A DNA stretch of 64,000 bases, from contig DEXK01000015.1 in NCBI GenBank assembly GCA_002364085.1, positions 1 to 64,000 on the forward strand, in the 5' to 3' direction. Below, piece by piece: positions 17,832 to 29,294 of the stretch (position 1 is the stretch's first letter; each line of letters opens with the position of its first letter). Both the position numbers and the translations under genes were made by a program. The DNA is from Balneolaceae bacterium UBA3186. Lineage in GTDB: Bacteria; Bacteroidota; Rhodothermia; Balneolales; Balneolaceae. Below the pieces are notes generated by a model that worked only from the letters and a program-made list of their open reading frames with translations, made no database searches and was not told the origin of the DNA.

Positions 17832-20822
17832 TTATGCTCTAAGAATATTGATTTTGATCGTTGTTCCTTTTCCTGGCGCTGATTTTATATCAATGGTGCC
17901 CCCAAGTGACTCCACTCTCTCTTTCATTCCTATAAAACCGAGTCCTTCAGTTTCGATTATATTTTTCAGATCAAATCCTTTTCCATCATCCCAAATAGTT
18001 GTAAATATGGTATGATCAGTTCTTTTTATTAATACAGAAGCTTCCTCTGCAGAAGAGTGTTTCATAATATTATTAACCCCTTCCTGAACTACGCGATAGA
18101 AATGAATCTCTTTATTTTCATCAATAAGCCCATCAATCTTATCAATATGATAACTCCATTCAATACTATCAGAATCTTTAATTTCTCTGCATAGATTTAT
18201 GATCGCATCGGTTAACCCAAATTTTTCTAAATGTACCGGCCGCAGTGCATGAGAAATAGATCGCACATCGCTGATTGAGATTTTAGTACTTTCCATTATC
18301 TCATTCAGCTCTTCTTCTAACTTCGTAGTATTTCCAATTTGTTGTTTAGCAAGTTCTAACCGGTTTTTTATCACCAAAATTTGTTGCCCTAAGCCGTCAT
18401 GAAGTTCTGAAGCTATACGTCTTCTTTCAGCTTCCTGAGAATTAATCAATTGCTCTGAAAACCTTTTCTGCTTCTCGTTTTCCTTTTTTAACTGACTTAC
18501 TCTATAGTAATAAGCTGCAGGACCAGAGGTTAGAAATATTAATCCTACTATTCCATAAAATACTTTTGTTTGCCAAAATGGAGGAGTTATCGTTATCCCG
18601 ATCGTAGCCCCTTTCTCGTTCCATACACCGTCAGAATTACTTGCCAACACCTTAAATGTATATTCACCGGGCGGGATTTTGGAATATAACGCTTCCCGTC
18701 TGTTTCCTACGTCAACCCAATTATCATTAAAGCCTTCCAGTTTATATTTAAAACTTGTTTTTTCGGGCTTATTGAAATTAATTGCAGTATAACTTATTTC
18801 CAAAAATGAATCGTTGTAAGGTAATTCAACGGTACTAGTAACTGAGATTACATCTGTGCTGCTTCTTACACGTTCTATATAAACCGGAGGAATAGTAGTA
18901 TTTATATTGATGTCGTTTGTTTTAACTACTGCTACTCCTCCAACAGTAGGAAAATAAATGTTACCCTCTGTATCTTGAATAAAACTTGGTTGAAATCCAC
19001 CATTCGTTTCAACTGAAATCATCCCATCGGGTTCTCCATAAGAATATGTTTGAACCACTTCTGTTTCACCATCACAAAAGGCTGAAGCTGATGATATTGG
19101 AAGTCTGGAAATTCCCCGGTTACTTCCCATCCAAAAATTATCAGCATTATCTTTTACCAGATGTGATACGATATCATCGAATAGTCCATCTTTGGAAGTG
19201 ATATTACAAACTTCGTTGTCTTTCAGCCTGAATAATCCATCCCCATAGCTACCTATCCAAAACTCACCATCTTCACCTTCGTAAATCGCTCGTACATAAG
19301 GCTCGTTTTCATTCTCTTTTTCTGTTTCACTTCTCAGGGAGATTAATGTGAATCTTTCGTCTTCTTTTTTGAATAAACCTGAAATTGTTCCAACCAATAA
19401 CACTCCAGACTTTTCTTCATGAATTACCCGAACATTATTAGAAGACAGCCCATCTGCGGAACCAAAGCCTTGAAATTTTTTGCCATCATATTTAAACAAC
19501 CCATCCAAAGCTCCTATCCAGATATTCCCTTTTGTGTCCTCCGTTATGGAATGAATAACATTACCGTAAAAACCATGGCTTGTATCTATTCTTTCGCCTT
19601 TCATGGATAAATCCAGCGAATTTAATCGATACATTTCTTCAGCTCCTAACCAAATACGGTTTTTAGAGTCCTCAAAAATCGACCATACACAAAGATTAGG
19701 TAAATGTGTATTTATAACAGAATAGGTAAGCTTGCCTTCTTCCCATTCATAGATTCCCCCACAATTTGTAGAAAACAACTTTCGTCCATCGCTTAACTCG
19801 CTTAATGATAACATAATATCATTCTCAAGTCCGTCTTCTTTACTTATGGTTCTGATAATAGATGACTTTGCCGAGAACATACCATCTCCCAATGTACCCA
19901 GCCATAAAGTTCCCTCATTATCTTTAAAGATCTTCGTGAAATTAATCTCATAATCAGCCTTTATAGGATCAAATACTTCAAACCCATTTCCATTGAATCT
20001 GCTAATTCCATTATATGTTGTTACCCAAAAAGTACTGTCTCGATCAATAGAAAGTCTTTTAATAAAATTTGAAGAAAAGCCGGTACTCTCTTTAACCGAA
20101 AATAATTCTCCGTTCTTATATCTGTAAACACCGTTTCTTGCAGTAGATATAAAAAGAATTTCGGAATTTTTTGGATATTCAATCACATCAGAAATCTCAC
20201 TTTCAAATACCGAATCAAAATCTTTGATCAGTACCAGTGAGTCTCTCATTGTATGCAGAACCTTTTTTTGATAGGCTACAAATATTCCATCTCTATTATC
20301 CAAAGCCTTTCTTTTAAGATCATCATTATCAAAGACTTTTTTACTGAATACGGTATCATTAGTAAAGTAGTAAGGAATTCCATCTACCAATGCCCAAGTT
20401 CTTCCTTTTGCATCCTGAACTACTCTTTGAGGTGAGTTTATAGCTCCAACGTTATTAAGCGGATAAGTTTGAAATTTTCCATCTTTGTATTTTGTAAAAC
20501 CCATCTCTGTACTTAGCCAAATAGCGCCTGTTTTACCTTCATACAAATGAAGGATTCGATCCGACCCAAACCCTTCAGAATTAGATCGATTAAAAGTAGT
20601 AAATGAATTTCCATCAAAACGCACAAGCCCTCCGAAAGTCGCCAACCAGATATAACCATCTCTAGTCTGAATGATATCATTTACTGAGCTTTGAGGAAGT
20701 CCATCATCCAATCCAAATTGAGTGACAACAAAATCCTCAGACGCAAAATTTTGTGCCCAACAAAACCATGGAATTATCCAAAAAATTGTTACGAGTATAA
20801 GTTTTACCAAATTGTGTCCCAC
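17832..20822 (-). CDS. Y_Y_Y-type sensor histidine kinase with two-component propeller (kinase 2, orphan)
   Basis: 996 residues from GTG 20822, with a signal peptide ending near FCWAQ. The layout equals that of kinase 1: propeller repeats (about 30-640), Y_Y_Y domain (about 664-734, FKYKLEG and PPGEYTF), one transmembrane helix (about 754-772), HisKA_3 with His in ELHDGLGQQ (about 809), and HATPase (N-box NNIMKH, DDGKGF, GLGFIGM). All catalytic motifs are intact. Unlike kinase 1 it has no adjacent response regulator: downstream comes the lipoprotein gene and upstream a 400-bp non-coding stretch, then groEL. It probably signals through the LuxR-type regulator at 11357-12010 or through the receiver-only proteins (inference). 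Confidence 0.92.
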   Translation of the reverse strand: MGHNLVKLILVTIFWIIPWFCWAQNFASEDFVVTQFGLDDGLPQSSVNDIIQTRDGYIWLATFGGLVRFDGNSFTTFNRSNSEGFGSDRILHLYEGKTGAIWLSTEMGFTKYKDGKFQTYPLNNVGAINSPQRVVQDAKGRTWALVDGIPYYFTNDTVFSKKVFDNDDLKRKALDNRDGIFVAYQKKVLHTMRDSLVLIKDFDSVFESEISDVIEYPKNSEILFISTARNGVYRYKNGELFSVKESTGFSSNFIKRLSIDRDSTFWVTTYNGISRFNGNGFEVFDPIKADYEINFTKIFKDNEGTLWLGTLGDGMFSAKSSIIRTISKEDGLENDIMLSLSELSDGRKLFSTNCGGIYEWEEGKLTYSVINTHLPNLCVWSIFEDSKNRIWLGAEEMYRLNSLDLSMKGERIDTSHGFYGNVIHSITEDTKGNIWIGALDGLFKYDGKKFQGFGSADGLSSNNVRVIHEEKSGVLLVGTISGLFKKEDERFTLISLRSETEKENENEPYVRAIYEGEDGEFWIGSYGDGLFRLKDNEVCNITSKDGLFDDIVSHLVKDNADNFWMGSNRGISRLPISSASAFCDGETEVVQTYSYGEPDGMISVETNGGFQPSFIQDTEGNIYFPTVGGVAVVKTNDININTTIPPVYIERVRSSTDVISVTSTVELPYNDSFLEISYTAINFNKPEKTSFKYKLEGFNDNWVDVGNRREALYSKIPPGEYTFKVLASNSDGVWNEKGATIGITITPPFWQTKVFYGIVGLIFLTSGPAAYYYRVSQLKKENEKQKRFSEQLINSQEAERRRIASELHDGLGQQILVIKNRLELAKQQIGNTTKLEEELNEIMESTKISISDVRSISHALRPVHLEKFGLTDAIINLCREIKDSDSIEWSYHIDKIDGLIDENKEIHFYRVVQEGVNNIMKHSSAEEASVLIKRTDHTIFTTIWDDGKGFDLKNIIETEGLGFIGMKERVESLGGTIDIKSAPGKGTTIKINILRA

Positions 20823-21221
20823 TTTTAAAAACCATAATAATGTAGTTATGACGTGCTAAAAAACAAAAGTAATCAGTTACAATTATTGACAAGCATCAAA
20901 TCCTGACCCCGATTTTGATATGCTATTGCCCGGCTAACATTCAAAACGAGAGTATTTATATGAACCTGACTATTTACAACGTATCTATATCATTTCACTA
21001 AAAATGTGGTGACGGAATTTCGTTTTTAGGGAATTTTACCTTCATCCAGATTCCATCAAAAGAACAATCCTTCAGATGGATCAGTTTAGATACCAATTAT
21101 AAAAAACTCTTGTTCAACTGAATAAATAAGGTTTTATGATCTTAAAGCATCGTTACAGCACTCTGCATCGTAACATTGGTACCGATGGGGATCGTTGGTA
21201 CTAGTAATTTCAAACACAAAA
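20823..21221. other. Non-coding gap between kinase 2 and groEL
   Basis: About 400 bp. Apart from the possible promoter noted at 20864-20892 and the groEL terminator at its far edge, I see no gene, RNA gene, strong inverted repeat or copy of the 40-bp element. Base composition is AT-rich. Confidence 0.6.
20864..20892 (-). promoter_or_regulatory. Possible Bacteroidota-type promoter of kinase 2
   Basis: Minus strand contains TACTTTTG (20871-20864), which fits the -7 pattern TAnnTTTG. TTG lies at 20892-20890, about 18 bases further upstream, and could be a -33 half-box. A start of transcription near 20859 would leave a leader of about 37 nt before GTG 20822. This is a by-eye match only. Confidence 0.25.
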
Positions 21222-21249
21222 AAAGCCCCTTCAATATTGAAGGGGCTTT
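21222..21249 (-). terminator. Rho-independent terminator of groES-groEL
   Basis: A perfect 14-bp inverted repeat (AAAGCCCCTTCAAT pairing with ATTGAAGGGGCTTT) with essentially no loop bases to spare. On the minus strand it is followed by a run of seven T (21224-21218). It lies 28 nt after the groEL stop. Confidence 0.9.
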
Positions 21250-21277
21250 CATTTCTTTTCAGAAGTTTATGAGGGAA

Positions 21278-22987
<1,710 letters not shown>

Positions 22988-23017
22988 TTAAATTTTTCTG
23001 TATTTCGTCTGATCTAC

Positions 23018-23305
23018 TTACGATAGGATTCCAACAATATCAGACTCACGCATAATTAGGTACTCTTCTCCGTCAAAACTTACTTCAGTACCTGCGTATT
23101 TTCCGTAAAGAACTTTATCGCCTTTCTTTACAGTCATATCAATTTTATTTCCATTTTCTACTTTCCCTGCACCTACAGCTATAACAGTTCCTTGCTGTGG
23201 TTTTTCTTTAGCTGTATCCGGAATATATAGACCAGAGCTGGTTTTTTCTTCAGCTGCGTCCGCTTGTACAAGTACGCGATCGCCTAAAGGTTTAATACTA
23301 GCCAT
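23018..23305 (-). CDS. groES: Co-chaperonin GroES
   Basis: 95 residues, full length. It begins [14 protein letters not shown], has the mobile-loop region ([12 protein letters not shown]) and ends with [13 protein letters not shown]. It caps the GroEL ring. A good ribosome site (AGGAG) lies 9 nt before ATG 23305, stronger than at most genes of this window. It is first in the groES-groEL operon and lies 91 nt after ksgA on the same strand; the promoter is either in that gap or shared with ksgA. Confidence 0.98.
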   Translation of the reverse strand: MASIKPLGDRVLVQADAAEEKTSSGLYIPDTAKEKPQQGTVIAVGAGKVENGNKIDMTVKKGDKVLYGKYAGTEVSFDGEEYLIMRESDIVGILS

Positions 23306-23396
23306 GTGTATGACTCCTCTTATTTTTTGTTAGTAGTTAATTTGAGCAAATGCTCTTTCATTGTTTCAGAAGCTACAATGCAACTACCGTACCAAA

Positions 23397-24170
23397 TCAA
23401 TCCATCATTCCAATGCTCTCCAGATGGACTGTCAATTTTGCATAGGTGGCGGGTTCCCAATTCTCAGGGCGGAGGTCAAAATCAAAACCTTCAGGTTGCA
23501 GATCACCCAGAACCGGCTTCAGGGAATTGCTGATCTTTTTTCTTCTTTGATTGAATGCTGTTCTCACTACAGTTTTTAAATTCTTGTCAGAACACTCCAT
23601 TTTTGGTTGATCAAAAGTCAATCTCAGAACTGAGCTTTGAACTTTTGGAGGAGGGCTAAATGAATTTGGAGATACATCGAATAACATTTCAACAGAGCTC
23701 ATTAGCTGGGTTTGAACAGAAAGTATACCATAAGCCTTTGTTGAAATATTTGCTGCTAACCGCTCTGCAACCTCTTTTTGCATCATTAATATCGCATCTT
23801 CAAATAAATCCCGATTTTCCAGTAATGAAAAAAGAATAGGACTTGTAATGTAATATGGAAGATTTCCTACTACATATGTTTTGCCTTCTTTGGCTATCAA
23901 CTCATTCCAATCTACTTTCAAAACATCTTGCTGATGAATGGTTATTCCTTCAACTTCTGCCTCAAGAACCGCAATTGCTCTCTGATCAACTTCTATTACA
24001 TGTACATCGTCATACTTTTGAACAAGGTATTTTGTAAGTGCTCCTGTTCCGGGACCGATCTCAATAATGCGATCTGATTTCTCTGCCTTAATAGCATCAA
24101 CTATTTTATAAATGATGTTATTATCAGTCAGAAAATGTTGTCCAAGACTTTTTTTTGTTTTAAATGACAT
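23397..24170 (-). CDS. rsmA: 16S rRNA dimethyladenosine transferase KsgA/RsmA
   Basis: 257 residues. The N-terminus KKSLGQHFLTD is diagnostic. The SAM-binding motif is EIGPGTGALT and the catalytic motif IV is NLPYYITSPI. It dimethylates two adjacent adenines near the 3' end of 16S rRNA during small-subunit assembly. The C-terminal helical domain (RLTFDQPK onward, including NQRRKKISNSL) is complete. It is divergent from the c-di-AMP phosphodiesterase gene, with 123 bp between starts. Confidence 0.97.
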   Translation of the reverse strand: MSFKTKKSLGQHFLTDNNIIYKIVDAIKAEKSDRIIEIGPGTGALTKYLVQKYDDVHVIEVDQRAIAVLEAEVEGITIHQQDVLKVDWNELIAKEGKTYVVGNLPYYITSPILFSLLENRDLFEDAILMMQKEVAERLAANISTKAYGILSVQTQLMSSVEMLFDVSPNSFSPPPKVQSSVLRLTFDQPKMECSDKNLKTVVRTAFNQRRKKISNSLKPVLGDLQPEGFDFDLRPENWEPATYAKLTVHLESIGMMD

Positions 24171-24293
24171 TCAATACTTTGAGAGTTATGTTCCGAAGCA
24201 GAATTAAATTTAATAGATGGTTTAAATCTGCAAACTATTATCTGTAAATTAACGAACGCTTGCTATACTTGTTAGCGAAACTAATATTTATTT

Positions 24294-26684
24294 ATGAGTT
24301 TACTTGATAGAATCGGGTTAGGACAAAAGAAAAATGACTTAACTCCATTAATGGGAGAGAAGCTTAAAAGGCAACAGGAGAAATATTCCCTGAAAAGAAA
24401 TCCTTATCTAAGGGTTTTTATTTTTATATGCTTTATAGGCATTTCTATTCTCTCGCTTCCTAATGCTACCATCAATTCCGGTCTTAACTATACCGTTGGC
24501 CAACCCTGGAGAGCTGAAGATCTTGTAGCTCCTTATACCTTCGCTATCAAAAAAACAGTTGAAGAGATCCAGAAAGAAGAAGATCAAATCAGAAATACAG
24601 TTTCTCCAGTATTTAATATTGATCCGAATGTTGAAATCGGAGTTCAAACTAAAGTTGACTCGCTCTACAGGAATATTCAACCGGTTATTGAAAGTTATTT
24701 CAACTGGCAGGAAAGTAAACAACAGAGCCTCTCCACTGTTTTTGATGACAGTATCCGTTTTGCACAAGAGTTTACCAATTCAGAAATTCAATTAACTGAG
24801 AGATCGTGGAATGTTCTTTTTGATAGTTATTATTCTGCTTTATCAACGAACCTCCCTATTAGTTCATTTATTGGTGTACAGGTAAAACAAGAGTTAGAAT
24901 CGGTGATCGAAACATTGATGAATGACGGCATCATTAACCGAACCAAAGCAAGCATTGATCAAAATGAAATTGTAGTTCGTGATGTTGTAAACAGTACAGA
25001 ACGTTTAGCTACTAAAGCAAGAGTAAGGGATCTTCGTGAAGCTAATGAATTTGCCCAATTTCAGCTAAACAGAAGGTTTGAACAGCAAATAGCCCAATTG
25101 GGGATGGAACTTTATAATAAAGTTATCCAGTCTAATTTGATTTTCAGTGAGCAGGACACCCAAGCCAGAATTGAAGAAGAACTTTCCGAGGTTTCTACCA
25201 CCAAAGGCGCTATTGCTCAAGGGCAGATGATTATCAGGCGTGGGGATATCGTAACTCAGCAAAGTGCTAATGTTTTGGAAAGTTTATCTGATACAAGGTC
25301 TCAAAATGCTTCCATAGCAGAAAAATGGCTTCGTTTTTCAGGCGGTGTTGTAGCTATATGTATGATCTCGTTGGTATTTTTTATGTATCTGTATCTCTAT
25401 CGCAGACCTATAAGCACGCATAACGGATTATTCTTTCTGGTCTTTCTTACAATGGGATTAATTAGTTTGGCAAGCGCTATTCTATTGAGATATGATATTT
25501 CGAGCATTTATGTAATTCCAATTGCCATTGCACCTATTATTCTCACTATAATTTTTGATTCCAGAGTGGGAATTATTGCGTCCGTAACTTTAGCTGCATT
25601 AATTGGCATGGTTAATGGTAATGATTTTGAGTTTACCATTGCTACAATTTGTGCTTGTAGTATGGGTGTTTTTTCTGTTCGGGATATCAAAGATCGCTCT
25701 CAGTTTTTCTTTACAACTCCGGGGGTTGTTTTTATTTCCTATATAATAGTAATTGGTGCTTTTTCGCTAACAAAATTAAGTGGCTGGGATTCATTTTTTA
25801 GTCAGATCCTATTCATCGCTATTAATTCCTTATTCATTCTTTTTACCTATCCAATAATTCTGCTTTTCGAAAAACTTTTTGGCATTACTACCGACTTTAC
25901 TCTTCTTGAAATGAGTGATACCAACCGTCCACTTTTAAAGGAGTTGATGAACAAAGCTCCGGGTACTTTTCATCATAGTCTGCAAGTAGCAAATTTATCC
26001 GAAGCTGCCGCTGCGGCTATTAAAGCAAATTCGTTGTTATGCCGGGTTGGTGCTTTATATCATGATATTGGCAAAATGATAAAACCTTCTTATTTCGTGG
26101 AAAATCAAGGAGGAGGTTCTAACGAACACGATAAGCTAAAACCCCAGATGAGTGCCATGATCATCAAAGCACACGTAAGTGAAGGTGTTAAAATGGCAGA
26201 GGAAGCAGGACTTCCTAAAACTATTATCAATTTTATTGAAACACATCATGGCACTTCTGTGATTAGGTATTTCTACGAAAAAGCGAAAGAAGATGACAAC
26301 CTGAAGGAAATGCTGAATGAAGAGCAATTCCGTTATGAAGGTCCTCTTCCCTCCACAAAAGAAACCGGAATTTTATTGCTGGCTGACGGAATTGAGGCCG
26401 CTTCCAGAGCCATGAAGAACCCAAATTACAATAAGCTTGAAAACCTCGTAAATAAAATGGTTGATGACCGTGTTGCGGAAGATCAATTAAGTCAATGCCC
26501 TCTTACTTTCCGAGACCTGAGCGTAATTAAAGAAACTTTTATTAATATTCTAGTTGGTGTCTATCATGGACGAATAGAATATCCTGAGGATAAAAAAGGA
26601 AAAGAGTCTGACAAAAAAGAAGAATCAAATATTGACTCTCAGGAAAGTGCAGAGCAAACAGAGGTGGAAAAAAATCAGGATTAA
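24294..26684 (+). CDS. PgpH-type 7TM-HD membrane phosphohydrolase (c-di-AMP phosphodiesterase family)
   Basis: 796 residues. A first transmembrane helix (about 38-58) is followed by an extracellular 7TMR-HDED-type region (about 60-340), seven membrane segments (about 345-545) and a cytoplasmic HD domain. HD residues include HHSLQVANL, LYHDIGKM (His-Asp near 587) and ETHHGT. In Listeria PgpH this architecture hydrolyses c-di-AMP, controlling osmotic and wall homeostasis; activity here is inferred from family. The C-terminus ends in a charged, low-complexity tail rich in Glu/Lys. The stop overlaps the start of the next gene (TAATG). Confidence 0.93.
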   Translation: MSLLDRIGLGQKKNDLTPLMGEKLKRQQEKYSLKRNPYLRVFIFICFIGISILSLPNATINSGLNYTVGQPWRAEDLVAPYTFAIKKTVEEIQKEEDQIRNTVSPVFNIDPNVEIGVQTKVDSLYRNIQPVIESYFNWQESKQQSLSTVFDDSIRFAQEFTNSEIQLTERSWNVLFDSYYSALSTNLPISSFIGVQVKQELESVIETLMNDGIINRTKASIDQNEIVVRDVVNSTERLATKARVRDLREANEFAQFQLNRRFEQQIAQLGMELYNKVIQSNLIFSEQDTQARIEEELSEVSTTKGAIAQGQMIIRRGDIVTQQSANVLESLSDTRSQNASIAEKWLRFSGGVVAICMISLVFFMYLYLYRRPISTHNGLFFLVFLTMGLISLASAILLRYDISSIYVIPIAIAPIILTIIFDSRVGIIASVTLAALIGMVNGNDFEFTIATICACSMGVFSVRDIKDRSQFFFTTPGVVFISYIIVIGAFSLTKLSGWDSFFSQILFIAINSLFILFTYPIILLFEKLFGITTDFTLLEMSDTNRPLLKELMNKAPGTFHHSLQVANLSEAAAAAIKANSLLCRVGALYHDIGKMIKPSYFVENQGGGSNEHDKLKPQMSAMIIKAHVSEGVKMAEEAGLPKTIINFIETHHGTSVIRYFYEKAKEDDNLKEMLNEEQFRYEGPLPSTKETGILLLADGIEAASRAMKNPNYNKLENLVNKMVDDRVAEDQLSQCPLTFRDLSVIKETFINILVGVYHGRIEYPEDKKGKESDKKEESNIDSQESAEQTEVEKNQD

Positions 26685-27598
26685 TGGAACAATTTAAAAG
26701 GGAAGTTGATCTGTATTTCCAGTTTATAAAACTTGAGAAAGGACTTTCTAAAAATTCCATTGATTCCTACAAAAATGATATAAAGAGATATATAGATTTT
26801 CTTGTCTTCAATAAAAAAATAAATGATCTGAGTGGTGTTACACTTACTCATATTGAAGACTTTCTTAATTTCCTTATCGATTCTGAATGCCTTTCTACCA
26901 GTTCCTTAGCTCGAAATATTTCCAGTATTCGAAGCTTTCATGAATTTGCTACTGTTGAAGGTTTTGCCCAAGCTAATCCCGCTGAGTTGATCGAGCTCCC
27001 TAAAAAAGCCAAAAAATTACCCGAAGTTTTAGATGTAGCAGAAATTGAAGCTCTGCTTTCGTCCCCAAATACAGAAAAACCTGCCGGTATCAGAGATAAA
27101 GCGATTCTTGAATGTTTATATGGCACCGGAATGCGCGTAAGTGAGCTTACGGGTTTAGAGATGGATCGTTTATTTTTTGAAATCGGGTTTATCCGAGTTA
27201 TAGGAAAAGGAAACAAAGAACGCTTGGTTCCCGTTGGTGAAGCAGCACAAGAAGCAATTGAACATTATGTGGAACATATTCGTCCTTTATTCTTTAAACC
27301 TAAAAAAGCAGACAAAGCAAAGAATAAAGTATTCTTAAATCAAAGAGGAGGAGCTTTAACAAGAATGAGTGTTTGGAATATCGTACAAAAAGCTGCTAAC
27401 ACAGCTGAAATTAAAAAACCGGTATATCCTCATATTTTCAGGCATTCATTTGCTACTCATTTACTTGAAGGTGGTGCCGACCTCCGAGCAGTACAGGAAA
27501 TGTTGGGACACTCATCCATTATTACTACAGAAATTTACACACATATAGACCGTTCTTTTTTGCACCAAGTACATAAAGAATTTCATCCTAGAGCCTGA
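26684..27598 (+). CDS. Tyrosine recombinase XerC/XerD
   Basis: 304 residues, typical Xer length. The N-terminal SAM-like core-binding domain (1-90) precedes the catalytic domain. Catalytic residues are Arg in GTGMRVSEL (about 149), Lys in GKGNKER, His/Arg in HIFRHSFATH, His in LGHSS, and the nucleophile Tyr in EIYTHI (about 284). It resolves chromosome dimers at dif with FtsK. The ATG overlaps the stop of the HD-protein gene, so it belongs to that operon. XerC and XerD cannot be told apart by eye. There is no sign of a mobile element around it, so a housekeeping role is likely. Confidence 0.95.
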   Translation: MEQFKREVDLYFQFIKLEKGLSKNSIDSYKNDIKRYIDFLVFNKKINDLSGVTLTHIEDFLNFLIDSECLSTSSLARNISSIRSFHEFATVEGFAQANPAELIELPKKAKKLPEVLDVAEIEALLSSPNTEKPAGIRDKAILECLYGTGMRVSELTGLEMDRLFFEIGFIRVIGKGNKERLVPVGEAAQEAIEHYVEHIRPLFFKPKKADKAKNKVFLNQRGGALTRMSVWNIVQKAANTAEIKKPVYPHIFRHSFATHLLEGGADLRAVQEMLGHSSIITTEIYTHIDRSFLHQVHKEFHPRA

Positions 27599-27602
27599 TA
27601 TC

Positions 27603-29285
27603 ATGAAGCACATTCATTTACTTATTTTTCTATTTATTCCATTTACTTTTCTGAATAGTCAATCACGGTCTACCCAAATCTATGATAATGGATTGGTTGT
27701 TTCTGCTGAGGTTTATGCATCAGAAGTTGGCAAGCAAATTCTTAAACAAGGTGGCAATGCCGTAGACGCTGCAGTAGCTGTTCAATTTGCTTTGGCGGTT
27801 ACGCTTCCCAGAGCAGGGAATATTGGAGGTGGCGGATTTATGGTAATAGAACTTACCGACGGAACTTCAACTGCATTAGATTTTAGAGAGAAAGTACCCG
27901 CTCGTGCAACCAGAAATATGTATGTAAAGGATGGTGAGTTTAAACCCGAATTAAGTTGGGAGGGAATTTTGGCTGTAGGTGTTCCGGGCACAGTGGATGG
28001 TATGGTAACTGCACTGGAGCGATATGGAAGAATGCCTTTAGAAATGGTTATACAACCTGCCATTGACCTTGCAAAAAATGGCTATTACTTATCCTATGTT
28101 CAGGCTCGGTCGTTAAATAACCAGCTAGATACTTTTATTAAATACGAAGGATCTAAAAAATACTTTACTAAAGAAGATGGAGTTCCTTTTAATGAAGGTG
28201 ATCTATTCATTCAAAAAGATTTAGCTGAAGTTCTGGAACAAATTGCACAATATGGGCGTGATGGATTTTACTCCGGTCCTGTAGCTGATGCCATTGTAAG
28301 AGAAATGAGAACACAAGGTGGATTGATCACTCATTCTGATCTGAGAAACTACAGAAGCATATGGAGAGAACCGGTAAAAGCTCGTTTTCAGGATTATGAA
28401 TTATCAATTATGCCTCCTCCAAGTAGCGGTAGCATTGCTGTTGCTCAAATTTTAGATATGATGGACGATTATGCTCTTTCGGAATTAGGTCATAATTCTG
28501 CAGATTATGTTCACTTAATGGCTGAATCCATGCGCAGAGCTTTTGCAGATCGTTCTTATTACTTAGGAGATCCAGACTTTTATGATGTACCCAAAAATGA
28601 CTTACTCGATCCCAAATATAATCATGCAAGAATGATTGACTTTTCTATAGATACAGTTACTCATTCTTCTTCTCTTTCTCATGGTGAATTTTCTAATAAC
28701 TATGAATCTGATGAAACTACCCACTTCTCCATTGTTGATAAAGATGGAAATGCTGTAGCTGTTACAACAACTCTAAATGGTTCATTCGGAAGTAAAGTAG
28801 CTGTAAATGGAGCCGGTTTTTTACTCAATAATGAAATGGATGATTTCTCAGCACAACCCGGAGAACCTAATGCCTATGGATTGATTGGTGGAGAAGCAAA
28901 TTCAATTGAGCCCGGGAAAAGAATGCTCAGCAGTATGACTCCAACTATTGTTACTAAAGATGGTAAAGTTCGCATGGTTTTGGGTGCAGCCGGCGGTCCA
29001 AGAATAATTACAGCGACTCTTCAGAACTTTTTAAACATCGCTGTTTTCGGCATGAATGCTCAGGAAGCAATTGCTGCAAACAGAATCCATCACCAATGGT
29101 TCCCAGATGTGCTTTTTTATGAAAACTATGGCTTAAGCCCAGACACTATTCGTTTGTTGGAGCAAAAGGGGCATCAACTCCGGAGCATGTCAATCGCTCG
29201 TGGTCATATCATTTATGTAAATTCTGAAGGTAAAAAATCCAGCGGTGTAGATCCTCGTGGAGATGGACACGCGGCAGGGTATTGA
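27603..29285 (+). CDS. ggt: Gamma-glutamyltranspeptidase
   Basis: 560 residues with a signal peptide (about 20 residues, ending LNSQ), so periplasmic or exported. Family motifs: GGNAVDAAVAV near 40, GGGGFM near 74, and the autocleavage site before T372 in DETTHFS, which becomes the N-terminal nucleophile of the small subunit. Oxyanion and substrate residues PPPSSGSI and GGPRI are present. It transfers or hydrolyses gamma-glutamyl groups of glutathione-like compounds. It starts 4 nt after xer. A 5-oxoproline-degrading operon lies 8 kb downstream, which could use its products. Confidence 0.96.
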   Translation: MKHIHLLIFLFIPFTFLNSQSRSTQIYDNGLVVSAEVYASEVGKQILKQGGNAVDAAVAVQFALAVTLPRAGNIGGGGFMVIELTDGTSTALDFREKVPARATRNMYVKDGEFKPELSWEGILAVGVPGTVDGMVTALERYGRMPLEMVIQPAIDLAKNGYYLSYVQARSLNNQLDTFIKYEGSKKYFTKEDGVPFNEGDLFIQKDLAEVLEQIAQYGRDGFYSGPVADAIVREMRTQGGLITHSDLRNYRSIWREPVKARFQDYELSIMPPPSSGSIAVAQILDMMDDYALSELGHNSADYVHLMAESMRRAFADRSYYLGDPDFYDVPKNDLLDPKYNHARMIDFSIDTVTHSSSLSHGEFSNNYESDETTHFSIVDKDGNAVAVTTTLNGSFGSKVAVNGAGFLLNNEMDDFSAQPGEPNAYGLIGGEANSIEPGKRMLSSMTPTIVTKDGKVRMVLGAAGGPRIITATLQNFLNIAVFGMNAQEAIAANRIHHQWFPDVLFYENYGLSPDTIRLLEQKGHQLRSMSIARGHIIYVNSEGKKSSGVDPRGDGHAAGY

Positions 29286-29294
29286 GCTTAGATT

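Noticed and set aside
23306..23396. CIRCE or other heat-shock operator before groES
   Set aside because: Only GAGCA AA TGCTC is present, which is too short and lacks the 9-bp arms and 9-nt spacer of CIRCE.
26684..27598. Xer-type recombinase as a sign of an integrated element
   Set aside because: It is tightly coupled with a housekeeping gene, has chromosomal Xer length and motifs, and no attachment-site repeats or phage genes are near.
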